Below are positions 35,701-47,452 of a stretch of 64,000 nt of DNA, piece after piece. The DNA is from Stercorarius parasiticus (Eukaryota; Chordata; Aves; Charadriiformes; Stercorariidae), in the NCBI GenBank assembly GCA_013396915.1, contig VWZL01000166.1:1240001-1304000 (forward strand). Direction: 5' to 3'. Position numbers and translations under genes: made by a program. Every line of letters starts with the position of its first letter. Positions within the stretch are counted from its first letter, which is position 1. The notes under the pieces are model-generated. The model was not told where the DNA came from, made no database searches, and was given only the letters and a program-made list of their open reading frames with translations.

Positions 35701-38700
35701 TGAGAAGGTGCTCTCAGCTAATACAGGGAATTACACAAGAATAACTGTACCAGTTTAAATTCATATTCTATTTAAATCTGAATATTTTTTTCACATTAGC
35801 AAGTCGTAGCAGAAAGGAAGTTTTTAATTTAATCTTTTAGTGGGGGGAAGATGAGAGCACAGACTAGAAACAGCCGTTCTTCCCTTTGTGTTGTTGCAAT
35901 ATTCATTTCTTTACCTGGCACTGCGTGGGAGGCAGTTTGGAGTGTGGGACAGGCTTGATATTTCTGCTAAATGATCAGCAGGTAAATGATTGTGCTGATA
36001 TTTAGTTGTCACCTTTTAGGTTCAATAGTTAACAAGTCACTGTGACAGATGAGGTGGCTGTGGCATCTCAAAGCCGTTCGGGTAGCATTTACTTTGTCTC
36101 ACTCCGTGTACTTCTTCAAAGGTATCTTCATAACCATGATGACTAGAGGTGGGGGGCAAGGAAAAGGAAAGGTTATGCAACTGTGGGTGCATCCTGGCAA
36201 AAGCAGAAAGTCCTGCCAGAGGTTCTTGACCCAGGATTTGACCACAGAAGTACACACCATCCTGTGTAGTACTGTGATGTTCTGTGCAGCTAATGCCACA
36301 GTTTACTGAGAGATAGGACTCCAAATCACTGTGAGAAACACCATCCAGCAGTTTGACAACTCAGTGTTCATTGCACTGTCCTTTTTCTGCCCATACTATT
36401 ATCATTTTCCCAAGTTGTTATTATGTCCCTCCTGGACAGTTGGTTAACTCTCTGTAAAATTCTGCTACAACAGAAGCAGGGGAACTTGCCCTTTTCCAAA
36501 ATGTTCAGCAACATTGACATTGTTTATTATTGGTCTGTGCATTTTATTATACTTCTTTCCCCATGACAACACGAAGTGGTGAACAGCTGGCCAGCTGCAG
36601 AAGTGCTTGTGCAACCAGAGAAGGTTGGGAAAGGGAGGGGAGGGAGTCTGGTTGAGAATTGCTTCCCAGCTTTACTGCAGAATTATGATTAAAATGTTTT
36701 GTTGAGAGTTTAATATATATGCACGTGAGAGTCAGGAAAACAGCTTGGGCTGCCTTCTGTTTCCTTCTCTATTTGTTTAGCGTTCAATTTCTCAAATGTC
36801 ACATTCATTGTAATAACTCTCCTTTCATTTGTATGATATTAATCTGGCTTTTAACTCCTTTTCCTGTTGCACTTCAAATGAGCTCCCAGTGCAACACCAG
36901 AGTTGGGGGGTTGATTTACATCTTCCTTTGCCTAGCAGTGATCCCATATCACTTCTTGTGGACTTGTTCTAGGTGGACAATGGAGTGAACAAATGAAAAT
37001 GGCAGTTCCACTGGAGACGCCTGTAATTCCTAGTGCAGGAGAAACCAAAGGGCTCGCTGGGAACTGAGGTCACTGTTTTTATTAAGAGTCCCTAAATATA
37101 TAGCCCATAAACCATCAGTAGCTCTTTGGCTGGATGTAAATCAGCAGCTGTGTTTTATGTTACTCAAAGTATGCTGCTTTTGACAATATTTTAGACATTT
37201 TCATGATGTGCAAATAAGCAGGTGGAGTACCATTGCATCCTTGCCTTCACAGCAAGGGATCCAAGGATCCGTACGTGCACGCATAATCCGTTACAGACAG
37301 TTTTGATGTAGGTACTTCAGACTTATAAGAGTTATTGCATTTCTCTTGAATTATAACTGGGAAAATACATAGGAAATTGTAACATTTACAAGAGGAGAAG
37401 GGACAAGGGATTAAGGGATAAATTGCCTGTCCACAGCAGTGCTGTTAGGAAAATGTAGATACCCATGCTGTGATTCATCTTGCCAAATGTTAGAAGTCTG
37501 CAACTAGCTATTCACAGTTGCTCCTTTTATGCTCAGTAGATGAGTGGACATTTTGAGGGTATCATTTATTTGATTTACTTCAGATGTTTACCTTAAGATG
37601 AGGCACACCCCCTATACAGCTGCAGCCTTAAGGCATTGTAGGTGCTTGCATTTACTTGAATGAATCTCACCCCCACTTCCTCTCCTGAGGGAAATATTTT
37701 TCAGAATAGAAGTACTTTATGAATTGCCATCATTCTTATTTCTGTATATTTTCAGATTATTTTCATTCTGGGTGCAAATGTGCACGTTTGCAAGTCCATA
37801 CTTAGAGATTTTTCTTCTCTAACATACAAGGTCAAAATGCTTCATCTTTATGTCCCCTGCAGAATTTGAAATTGGCTTTGTGGGGAATGGTTGCCATCTC
37901 ACACCTCTAATGATCTCTAAAGATGACTATTACTGTGCTGACAAACACTTCCTTAATGTTTTCTTAATGCAATTGACTTTTTTTTCTAAGGTGTTTTATT
38001 AATAATTGGTGCATCTCAGAAAACTGAAAAATGAGTGCAGTTGTGGTATTTTCATGCTAGCAAAGATACAGCACTTGCTTTTCTGTGTTTTTACTGGCTG
38101 TAAATCAGAACATTTAATCAAGAGCCTTTATAATAAATTTCAAAGGTCATTTTTGCAAAAGCAAAAAAATACCCAACAAGATAATGTGGACTTTATTCCT
38201 AGTTTGTGGGTGTTTTTGTTGTTTTTTTTTTTTTCTTTAGAACAGAAGGCCAATTAATTGTTCAAGCTTAATAGCAGCCCTGCTTGGACTCCCCTCTGCT
38301 CCGAAATCAGCGCTGTGGTTTGTTGTTTTGAATAGCTAGTAAAGCTGTTGATATTTGTGAAATCCATTTCTAAATTCAGAAGAGTTTGAAACCTGTGATA
38401 AATGGTGAAAAAAATAATTATATAATTTATATGAAAAGTGTGGAGGAGAGTGGTCCTTGTTTTTTCCCAACTTCTTTTAACCTCCTTTTCTTCTTTACTG
38501 TCTGTTGTTCTCTGTTGTAATTTTTCATCTATGTTTGGTAGGTTCTTTTGTTTTGTTTGTTTTAATCCAGGGCATAATGAGAATAAGCACTAAAATAGGG
38601 AATTAGGAATTAACTCAGTAATCTGACTGTTAGAATTTTCAGCTTCACTGGAAAATAATTAACATCATTTGGTGCCCTGCTCCACCTCCTTAGGGAGGTA

Positions 38701-41700
38701 AGGAATGGTCCTCAAAGTTAAAGTAAAGGAAGCAACTTGTTACCCTTCCCTGAAACTCAGTCTCTCTAGCAACTTTATTGTTCAAAATGTAGGAGCTGAT
38801 GTAAGGCGTCATATCCTGGATATTAAACAAGCCTCTCTGTCTCTGAACATGATACCTTGCAAATTCCTCTTTCTTAAATGTTTGTTTGACAAATCTATGT
38901 CCTTAAGATTTCAAGATCCAAGTTTCTAGTTTTAAATAAAAATTAAATGTTGTGCCCTAAATCTGTCTCTTGACTAAATGCAATTTCTTGAGCATGTCTG
39001 CTTCCATGGAGGCAGTAGAAACAAAGCACTGTGTGTTTCTGCATGTGGATGGCAGCAAACACAAAAAGGAAGCTTAGAATCCAGAGGTCAATTGCTCATT
39101 TTACACGTACCAACCATTTGACAGATCCTAACTTGCTGAATCAGCAGGTTTTCCAAATACAGCATTTTGGATAAATTTCTTGTTGACTTGTTTTCCGTTA
39201 ATGCAGAAATTTGGTTTTGAATTCATTTACCATGCACGATATCAAACTTTGGCACTTGAAAATTGCAACAGAAAAAGAGACTTTCATTTTCCACATATTA
39301 TTATCATGGCCTGAGGCCACCTAGTTTGGCTGTTCACCCCTGTTTTGTGTGTTCTCACTTTCATGTTTCTCCGATGGGTACCAGAGCAGTCTTTGAGACC
39401 ACGTTGCAAGTAAAGAGATATTTTCAAAAAGTATTAATGAACAATTTTTTCAGTAGTAATAATGGTGGCCCGTAGTTTAGGAGACAACACATAATAACAC
39501 TGAATTGTCAATGCACTTCACAAGGCAGCGTTCCTGCAAACTGAATAAAAACCATTCATGTGAAAAACATACGTCTTTCTCGGTTGAGAAGTAGCTGATG
39601 TTCTGTGTGAGCTTCTAGAGCATGTTAAACCTCAGTCAGAAAGCGCCGAGATATAAAATTGGTGCAAAGCCTAGAAGTCTCAAAGAAGTAGGGCAGCTTT
39701 GCTAGCTGGAGAATCGAAGCTGCATGTAGGAGGAGACTGGTGTCCCAACAGTTGCTAATATAACGCCCTTCAGTATAAACAAACGTGCTGGATGTGAAAT
39801 GTGACTTTGAAACATGCCATTTACAAAGTAAATGTTTCCTCAGACAAGGAGGTTGGATAAACTTTCAGTCTGGCACACATTTACAAGGAGTAAGCAAGCG
39901 GTGGGCTACAGAGGTTACTATATTTTGCTTTGCTCTGCTTTGCTTTAAACTGGTATAAATCATAAGTGACTCCATTAGCCTCAGTAGGGTACGTTCTGAT
40001 TTACATTGTAACTACTAGAAGCCAGGATGAGCTTGGGGTTGATTTTATGCACTTTTGAGCAAGAGATAGTGTTTAAACTGCAACATCTCAAGAGTAGAAC
40101 CATGCTGACTTGTATACCCATCTGCTTCTGATGTGGGGAGACATTTGATGACCCTTCCCTCCTTTAGATGGAAAGAACAACACTCTCCTGCTTATACATC
40201 ATTACACAAAGGGGAAACCAGCATCTTCCTGTTTATCTCAGAAGTTGTGACATCTGAACGGGTTACGAGAAAGAAGCTGGGCAGTAACCCTCCCACCCTT
40301 CCTCCTTCTTCCCTGGGATATACCTTTCCGTTAGAGTGCTATTTTCTTACTCTCTCATTAGAGGTGTAATCCCTGTCAAACTCTGGGCCTGTAACAGCTG
40401 TTTTTCAGTTCTCGGCATGTAAATATTTAACAGTGCTTATGAAATAGACCTTTCCTCATGCAGTTAACTGAAAAAACAAAAACACGCCACCAAACAACCT
40501 TTGTTTACACGAACTGGTGTATCCAACTGTAAATGCAATGTGAAATCAAGGATGGCACTAGAGTGCAATATCCTGCTTAGAGATCAGTTCCCTACAGCAG
40601 TGTTCAAAGACATGGGAATCTGAAGATTTCTGTCATGAAGGAGGGACTAGGGCTGACTATTCCAGGATTCATTCAAGGAATCGTAGTTATTTCCCTGTCA
40701 GTACTGTTGTGAAAGAAGGATTTTTCTACTCTTTCACCTGCTCAGTGCCATGTAAAGATTCTTGACTGGTATTAAGTGAACTACGTTTTTTATAGCAGGA
40801 GAGAAGATGCCGCTGAAAACTTCCCCATTTGCCTTTTTATGCTGACTTTTCGCCCTGCTATATACTTTTGACAGTTCTCAGTGCTTGCAATATTATTTGC
40901 ACATCATTAACAATTTATACTCCATGTCAAGTTTTAGATAAGCTAATGACAAGTCGGATAATATATGTGCTCATTTGCACATACATAAAAATATCTTGGA
41001 TAAAGAAGTACAGCAAACGGCAGAAAAGTTGCCGAATACTTTATGGTTACTTGTGCTTTATTGCTCAATTGACATCATGAGAATAAATTGTCTTATTTTG
41101 TGGTTATAAGAAACTTTTCCATATGCATCTGCAATGTCTTTTTTTATGGGAAAAAAGTTTAAAAGTATGAGGTCTGTATTTTGGAGGGGGGGTGTGTGCC
41201 TGTTCTAACAACAAAAAGCACTTGCACAATGCTATGTTCTAGGTTCACTTACATTATGTAAGTGGATATTTGCATACATACAAATGCACATTCAGGTGTA
41301 AACATCTCTAGATATAATGTACATATATGTCTTAGCAGCTAAGAAAATATAAAAATATGCTGGTGTCATGCCATCAGGTAGACTTTCAACAAGATGAGAC
41401 CCGTAGTAATGTCCAAAAAAAAAAAAAGAGAAAACTATTCAACAACCTATTTCCAAAGCAGTAAATTTGTATGAAAAAGCAGTGATCCATATTTCTTACT
41501 TCTGAAGCAGTTTAAGTGTTTAATGTAAGAGTGTTTTCACCACCTAATTGACTCTGGTTCCTTACAGTGTTCTCCGAATTTCCACATGTTTATGTACGTA
41601 TGCAGAAGGAAGAAAAGCCCTGTCCGCATCCCCATGCCAACTAGTAGGCATGTGGCCTTGCAAGGCAGGAGTAGTGAGAAACAGCAGCTTTGGTAAGCAC

Positions 41701-42449
41701 TCACATGGTTTGGATGGTCTTGGAATTAGAAGGCAAATTGGTGAGGTTTGACAGGTCGGTAATTCTGTCATAGGTGGCTTTACTTGAGAGAGTTTTATAG
41801 CAGGAGTGCACTCTATATTAATAATGTCTGAAGACATAGCTGCCCTTCCAGTGCAGGCAGCATCCCAAGAAAACATTAATCATGTTTTCCTGAGCAGCCA
41901 AATTGATTTCTTGGGAGAAATATTTCTTTGTCTGCTCCCCAGCCATTTCTGAACCCATCACCAACTTACGGTGATCTGAGCAGCTAATGAACAAATAATT
42001 ACTGCCTGTTGATCACCCAGGAGAAAGGGTACAAATATTGGTTTAGGTTCTTAGTGAAAGAGACTTCATTTTTACCAAGGCGTAGTGATCATTTTGTTCT
42101 ATGACCTTTTGTATGTTTGGGTGGGTTTTTTTTTTCTTCTCTTCTCGATCCTTGGGTTACACAGAGAGTAGTGTCATATTTACTATGCTAGGAACAGCTT
42201 GCACTTATTTATTTTAGGTTTTAATATAATATTGGTTGTAGCATCCTATGTAAGCTTTTACAAGCAAAGGAAAGCTGTTCAGTTTTTATTCACTTTATTT
42301 ATATTTGTACAATTCTCCCCAAGATGTAGGTCAGTCCTGCCCAGCAAGTGAGAAGGTGGCTAAAAATGGAGCCCGTTAACCCAAGCAGAGTCAATGCTCA
42401 GTGAGCTATAGTGAGGGTAGGAGAGAAAAGCAGATGGCAAGAGTAAGAG
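32796..42449 (+). other. TPK1: TPK1 intron; no gene or clear transposon
   Basis: Mostly AT-rich. A GC-richer block at 35040-35440 has overlapping open frames on both strands (the longest 170 codons on the minus strand, 35062-35574), without motifs or conserved character I can name. A G-rich GGAGGGGGGG is at about 41182. Poly-T runs lie near 38221-38234 and 42126-42136. Confidence 0.6.
41246..41264. repeat. Near-perfect 19-bp palindrome
   Basis: CACTTACAT and ATGTAAGTG flank one central T. The arms pair over 9 bp. An octamer-like ATTTGCAT follows within about 10 bp. It could be a dimeric factor site, but nothing else supports a function. Confidence 0.7.
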
Positions 42450-42602
42450 CTAGGATAGAGGCCCCATCCCTGGAGACATTCAAGGCCAGGCTTGACGAGG
42501 CTCTGAGCAACCTGATCTAGTTGAAGATGTCCCTGCTTACTGCAGGGGGGTTGGACTAGATGACCTTTAAAGGTCCCTTCCAACCCAACACGTTCTATGA
42601 TA
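42450..42602 (+). mobile_element. Young CR1 LINE 3' end, sense
   Basis: This is the textbook avian CR1 terminus: CCCATCCCTGGAGACATTCA, AGGCCAGGCTTGACGAGGCT, GAGCAACCTGATCTAGTTGA, GGGGGGTTGGACTAGATGAC, AAGGTCCCTTCCAACCCAAC and a final TTCTATGATAG. It is close to consensus with few changes, so it is much younger than the other CR1 pieces here. It is truncated to about 150 bp and non-coding. The left border is where the match starts. It is the best single sign that the host is a bird. Confidence 0.97.
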
Positions 42603-45600
42603 GTCCAGTGTGAACCTGAGGAGTCTTGAAAGACCCCTTTATTGTAGGAAATATGCTAGTCGTTTTGTCAAAAAGGACTTTTTTTATCTTTTGAGCTTTA
42701 TGGCTTAAAATCATCTGTACTTAATTAGTACCATACCTACTAAAATTAGTTAAGAGATTCACATATGTAACTTGGGGCCTGTCTATTACGCACTTATCTA
42801 TCGCACGCATACAGAGCAGCCTACTGATTTGAGTTGGAGCTTCTTGCTTATGTACTTCTGTGCTCTGTGGAAAAAGAAAACGTTTTCACTAAAGATTATG
42901 TACATGCTTTAAGCACTGAAATTAACTGAAGTGTGTGTATGGGAATTAAGCCTGGTTTGTTTTACAAAGGCACCAAATGCAAATAAGGAAGGAGGAGTCT
43001 TGGGGTTGTCCCATCGTAATGGATTAGCATGGCAGGTCCTCAGTGTAAATCCTTGCATCATCCCCCTGAGGCCGTGGCCCCTGTGCGGTCCTGACGCAGC
43101 CTGATGGGAGAGGTGTGTTGCTACTACCTCATTCCCCCCCTACCAAACTTGCTACTCCATTAGTCTGCTGTCAGAGCAGGGCACTTGTACACTTCCTGAT
43201 TTGCTTCAGGCCAGGGTAGCTTTAACAGTTTCAGTAGTTGGTCTGAGCTAACTTGGTGAATTTTTGTGTCCAAAGGAAGTAAGGGACAGTCAATGTAAAG
43301 ACCTGCTGTGCCGAACAGGTGAAATGAGCTGTCTGACTTGAGACATGCCTGTACCTGAAAGGAGATGTCTGGCTGTCGAGCTCAGATCTGAATGTCAGTC
43401 TGCCGCTACTCAAAGCCTGACCAGTTGAATTTTCATTTTGTATTGATTTTTTTCAGGTTTTGATCAACAATTCACAGACCAGGTTGAGTTAGCTGAAGTA
43501 ATTCCCTATAAAATCACACCATTTATACCAGACTGCTTTGCTTGAGCTCCTGTCTACACATAGGAGACATGCCCCAGGTGAACTGGTTATTATAGTCGTG
43601 ATTCACACCAGTCTCATTTAAACTTCACTTGTGTTTTGGCTGTCCCTTGATTTTTCCACTCCACAGCATCTGCAGATGAGGTGGCAAGAATAAATATTGG
43701 CTGGCATTTCTTACCAAAAGCTTTTTAGTAGTCTGCTTCCCCTAGGAATTTGCCCATGTAGATGACACCAAACTGAATTCTCTTGAACCTGAGAAGAATG
43801 AGCTGCAATAGAGAAGAAAATACCCATCTCTTCGCTCCTGGTCTCTCCTTCTGGGGAATACAGGTTTCAGGTCTGTTTAAAAGGCCTACTAGTACTCAGT
43901 GCATCCAGGATATGAAGAGAATTACTTTGATTTCAAGGTGGATACTACAATTATTTACACCTCTTGGCTTTGCTGCTGTTGGGCCTTCCAATTCCATAGG
44001 CTCATGATCCACAATCTCCAAGAAGATGATGAGCAGGGAATCAGAAGTGGCTTAGAAGTGCCCTCCAGAAACCTCTTTTAGGGGCATCTCCGCCACCTAT
44101 TTTGAATCACTTTATGCTTATAGTTTAGGTACGATTTAGTCTCAAAGTCAGGCACCTCTGTGGTGGAAGGCAATGGCAGGATTATTCTGTGCAATTCTGG
44201 AGTTATTCTTCTTAGATCAAATTAGATGTCTAAAGAAAATTTTATGAATACTTACTCTTGGGACTATTAGAATAAGTTTCACGATTCAAACACATTTGCA
44301 TTCTGCTAGTTTGTGGGGTGATAGCAGGTAATGCAAATAAGACAGAGCTAAAGCAGTATTAAAGATTTTATCAAAGTTTTAAAAAATATCTATTCGTCTT
44401 TTTCTGTTGACACTGGCTGAAGTCCTGAGGCCCTCACTTTGCTTACCTCCAAATCTTCCTTAGGCCACTTGAAAGGAAGCTGAACGATGAGTCTCAGCAT
44501 TTGGAAGTAAATAGCCTGTCATTACCGATGCAAACCATCTTTGAAAATAGATTGCTCTTTCAATTATCTGTCAATTACAGCAGAAGTTGCAAGTGAGTTA
44601 ATACTGGCCTAATAGAATGGCTTTATTTATACAGGTCTGTAAACACAGTCTATTTATACAGGTCTGATTCCATGTGAGAAAGCCTTTGTTCCACTATAAA
44701 TGACTCTTTTTGTTGTTTCTTTTCCAGTATAGCATGAGTTTTAAGGAAAACTTCTTTTCCCTTTAATACTGGAAGCATACCCAATGTGTTATACTGGCAT
44801 AAATATATTGCCTTAAATTATTTAAGAGAGGGGGATCTCTTTTCCATGCATTTTTCTAGCATTTAGTAGGGTGCAAAGGGTTAGATTTGTTGTTGATTTT
44901 ACTTTGCAGGGATGATTTCTTTCTCTTTTTTTATTCATAACATGCTCATTACATGAGTGTCAGAGGTGCCTTATGGATTTACCAGATAAGGAAACTTGTG
45001 GAGTGATACTGTGTGAATTTCTCTCTTCTTCTTTTCCACCTCTCCATGTTCACATTGCATAGGATTGATTTCCAAAAGACAAGATAAATACAGAAACCTG
45101 ACAGCTGAAAACAACATCAGCTGGGAACTTGTGTCCTGATTACAGTGAGGAGAAAGTGATGTTTGCTTTATTCTGATTTACAAACAGGGCAATGACTGGC
45201 CAGGTGCTGGGCCAGGATCAGCTATTTACTTTACTACATAGAGTGATGAAAGGCATCAGAAAGCCGAAGGAGCAGAATTTTTTTTTGTATGCCTCAGCTA
45301 AGTGGATCACAGCGCTACTCACGAGCAGCAATCTATCTTTACCATTCTGAAGAACATGTTAACCTTTCAGGAGACCGCATCTCACTGTAGGGTTTTGGCC
45401 TGAAATTTCTCTTTCCCAATCAAAGTCCTCACCCATGTGCCTGTTCAGTCAGGAGTGAACAAAAGGCCTGAATACCAAGATCAAGCAAGCTCATGCTGTT
45501 TCTCATCTTGTGACATTTCAAAGCTTCTCAGACATCGGGGCTGAATTCAGCATCGCCACAACTTGAGCTACGTGTCGGACAGAAACCTTTCAGCACTGCT

Positions 45601-46652
45601 GGAATAAACATGATACTGAGTCAGGTTCAGAATATTCCACTGGCAAAACCACTCGCAGAATCATAATTCAAGGGTCTGATTGAAAACACCTCAGTATCAA
45701 AGAGGCAGGAAGTAGGAGAAAAAATAGCTGCTGAGCAAGTGTTTAAGAATGTATCTTAATGGAGAGTACAAAGGAGGCAAAAAAAAAAATCATCAGCATC
45801 AGTTGAAAGTGACTAAACGATGCTGTTAACAGTGCTTATGGTTTATTTTGTGAAATACATGCATATATTGTATGTGTGTATGCAAAATCTGTGTATATGA
45901 GGACTGACATGTAGGAAAAAATACTTCAGCATTATATTAATGAGTAGCTAATAGTCTCAAGCTGATAACATCATGATATGATTCAAAGCATTATGAGCGA
46001 ATTCTTTTCCTCCATAATCTTTAATTATTTTATAACCTAGGCCACAAAAAATTTAAAACTATCAGAAGATATATTGATGTAGCTCTTCTTCGACTGCCTG
46101 GTGGGTATTTTGTAGAACAAACAAGGAAGCGTGGTGAAATACTTACTAATTTCAGATTTGTTTTGTTTTAAAGCTAAAATCCAATATATACAAGCATAAG
46201 GCATTCACTACACAGGAACTGATAATTGCTTCTCAATGTCTGATAGGTTATTTTTCATGTGCAAAAGGAGGTTAAAGGAGTTTTGGCTGATCTGAAAATA
46301 ATATTACAGTACCATTTTAAATTGCAGGAGGTATTAGGTGTTTTTCCCCAACTATGCACTTTCCATGCTACCAACACGGAAATGTTTACACCCCAAAACT
46401 AAGCCCTGTATTAAGTGGCCTGATTTTTCAGAGATACTTAACAAATTCCCTCTGATAACCAGGTTTAATAACGATTACAGATAAAAATCTCCAGAAGTCT
46501 TGGAAATGAAGACTACTTCTTTCACCCCTTAGTCCATCCTTAGTTTGCTTAGGTGTAGCACAGATTAGCGCTCACGTTTTTGGAAGTATTTGGATTCATA
46601 CTTCTAAAATCAAACTATATACTTAAATACCTATTCATGTTACATCTCATGG
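42603..46652 (+). other. TPK1: TPK1 intron; nothing recognised beyond a small duplication
   Basis: AT-rich intron DNA without a recognisable gene. It includes the 16-bp direct repeat at 44.6 kb and short homopolymers. Short open frames around 43.8-44.1 kb are chance frames. Confidence 0.65.
44624..44666. repeat. 16-bp direct repeat, period 27
   Basis: TATTTATACAGGTCTG occurs at 44624-44639 and again at 44651-44666, separated by TAAACACAGTC. It is a local duplication. Confidence 0.92.
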
Positions 46653-46657
46653 GTTGT
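46653..46657 (+). repeat. Target-site duplication, left copy (GTTGT)
   Basis: GTTGT stands directly before the TG of the LTR and recurs directly after its final CA at 47448-47452. A 5-bp duplication is usual for ERVL-type integrations. Confidence 0.88.
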
Positions 46658-46813
46658 TGTATTGGGTTTGCGTGACAAGATTTTGGTAGCAGGGGGGCTA
46701 CAGGGTTGGCTTCTGCGAGAAGCTGCTAGGAGCTTCCCCTGTGTCCCAAGATGGACCCGCTGCTGGACAAGGCTGAGATGATCAGTGATAGTGGTAGCAC
46801 CTCTGTGATAACA

Positions 46814-46820
46814 TATTTAA
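46814..46820 (+). promoter_or_regulatory. Candidate TATA box of the LTR
   Basis: TATTTAA, followed by GAAGGAGG and an A-rich run, about 157 bp into the LTR. The position suits a U3 promoter. Activity today is unknown. Confidence 0.5.
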
Positions 46821-47056
46821 GAAGGAGGAAAAAAAAACTGCACGGCAGCAGCCAGAGTCCAGGAATGAGAATACGTGAGAGCAACGACTCTGCAGACACC
46901 AAGGTCAGTGAAGGAGGAGGAGAAGGAGGTGCTCCAGGCATCAGAGCAGAGATCTCCCTGCAGCCCATGGTGAAGACCATGGTGAGGCAGTTGTCCCCCT
47001 GCAGCCCATGGAGGTTAATGGTGGAGCAGATATCCACCTGCAGCCCATTGAGGACC

Positions 47057-47171
47057 CCATGCTGGAGCAGGTGGATGCCTGAAAGAGGCTGGGACCCTGT
47101 GGGAAGCCCATGCTGGAGCAGGTGGATGCCTGAAAGAGGCTGGGACCCTGTGGGAAGCCCATGCTGGAGCA
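47057..47171. repeat. 51-bp tandem repeat inside the LTR, 2.2 copies
   Basis: CCATGCTGGAGCAGGTGGAT begins at 47057 and again 51 bp later, with identical unit sequence; a third start at 47159 runs only to GGAGCAGG before diverging. The unit also contains GCCTGAAAGAGGCTGGGACC. The near identity of the two units suggests recent duplication or gene conversion within the LTR. Confidence 0.93.
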
Positions 47172-47365
47172 GGTTTGCTGGCAGGACTTGTGACCCAGTG
47201 GGGGACTCACGCTAGAGCAGTCTGTTCCTGAGGGACTGCAGCCTGGGGGAAGGACCCATGCTGGAGAAGTTCATGAAGGACTGTCTCCCGTGGTAGGGAC
47301 CCTACGCTGGAGCGGGGGAAGAGTGAGCAGAGTCCTCCACTTGAGGAGGAAGGAGTGTCAGAGAC

Positions 47366-47366
47366 N
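47366..47366. other. Single ambiguous base (N)
   Basis: The only N in the window, between GTCAGAGAC and TCTCCCCTGGACAG within the LTR. It may be a placeholder for a collapsed or unresolved gap rather than one unknown base. Confidence 0.95.
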
Positions 47367-47447
47367 TCTCCCCTGGACAGCTGAAGAGGGGAGTGATAGA
47401 GCAGCTTTGTTGGGTACCTTGTGTCCAGCCAGGGTCAACCCACCACA

Positions 47448-47452
47448 GTTGT
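47448..47452 (+). repeat. Target-site duplication, right copy (GTTGT)
   Basis: It is identical to the left copy at 46653-46657 and lies directly after the final CA of the LTR. Confidence 0.88.

Larger units (their letters stand above)
46658..47447 (+). mobile_element. Solo LTR of an avian endogenous retrovirus (ERVL-type)
   Basis: The element starts TGTATTGGGTTTGCGTGACA and ends GGTCAACCCACCACA, so it has the TG...CA ends of a retroviral LTR, and a perfect 5-bp target duplication flanks it. I recall the start, the TTTTGGTAGCAGGGGGGCTA block and the end from an LTR family abundant in many bird genomes. No retroviral genes lie on either side, so it is a solo LTR left by recombination. A TATTTAA at 46814-46820 is a likely TATA box. 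A 51-bp tandem repeat is inside. The single N of the window, at 47366, sits where this copy jumps from the GGAGTGTCAGAGAC block to the terminal TCTCCCCTGGACAGCTG block; as I remember the family, a few hundred bases with the poly(A) signal region lie between these. Orientation is the same as TPK1. Open frames over it are not genes. Confidence 0.92.

Noticed and set aside
46751..47215. 154-codon frame with a repeated 17-residue unit
   Set aside because: It lies wholly inside the solo LTR and its repeat is the 51-bp DNA repeat; LTRs of this type do not encode protein here.
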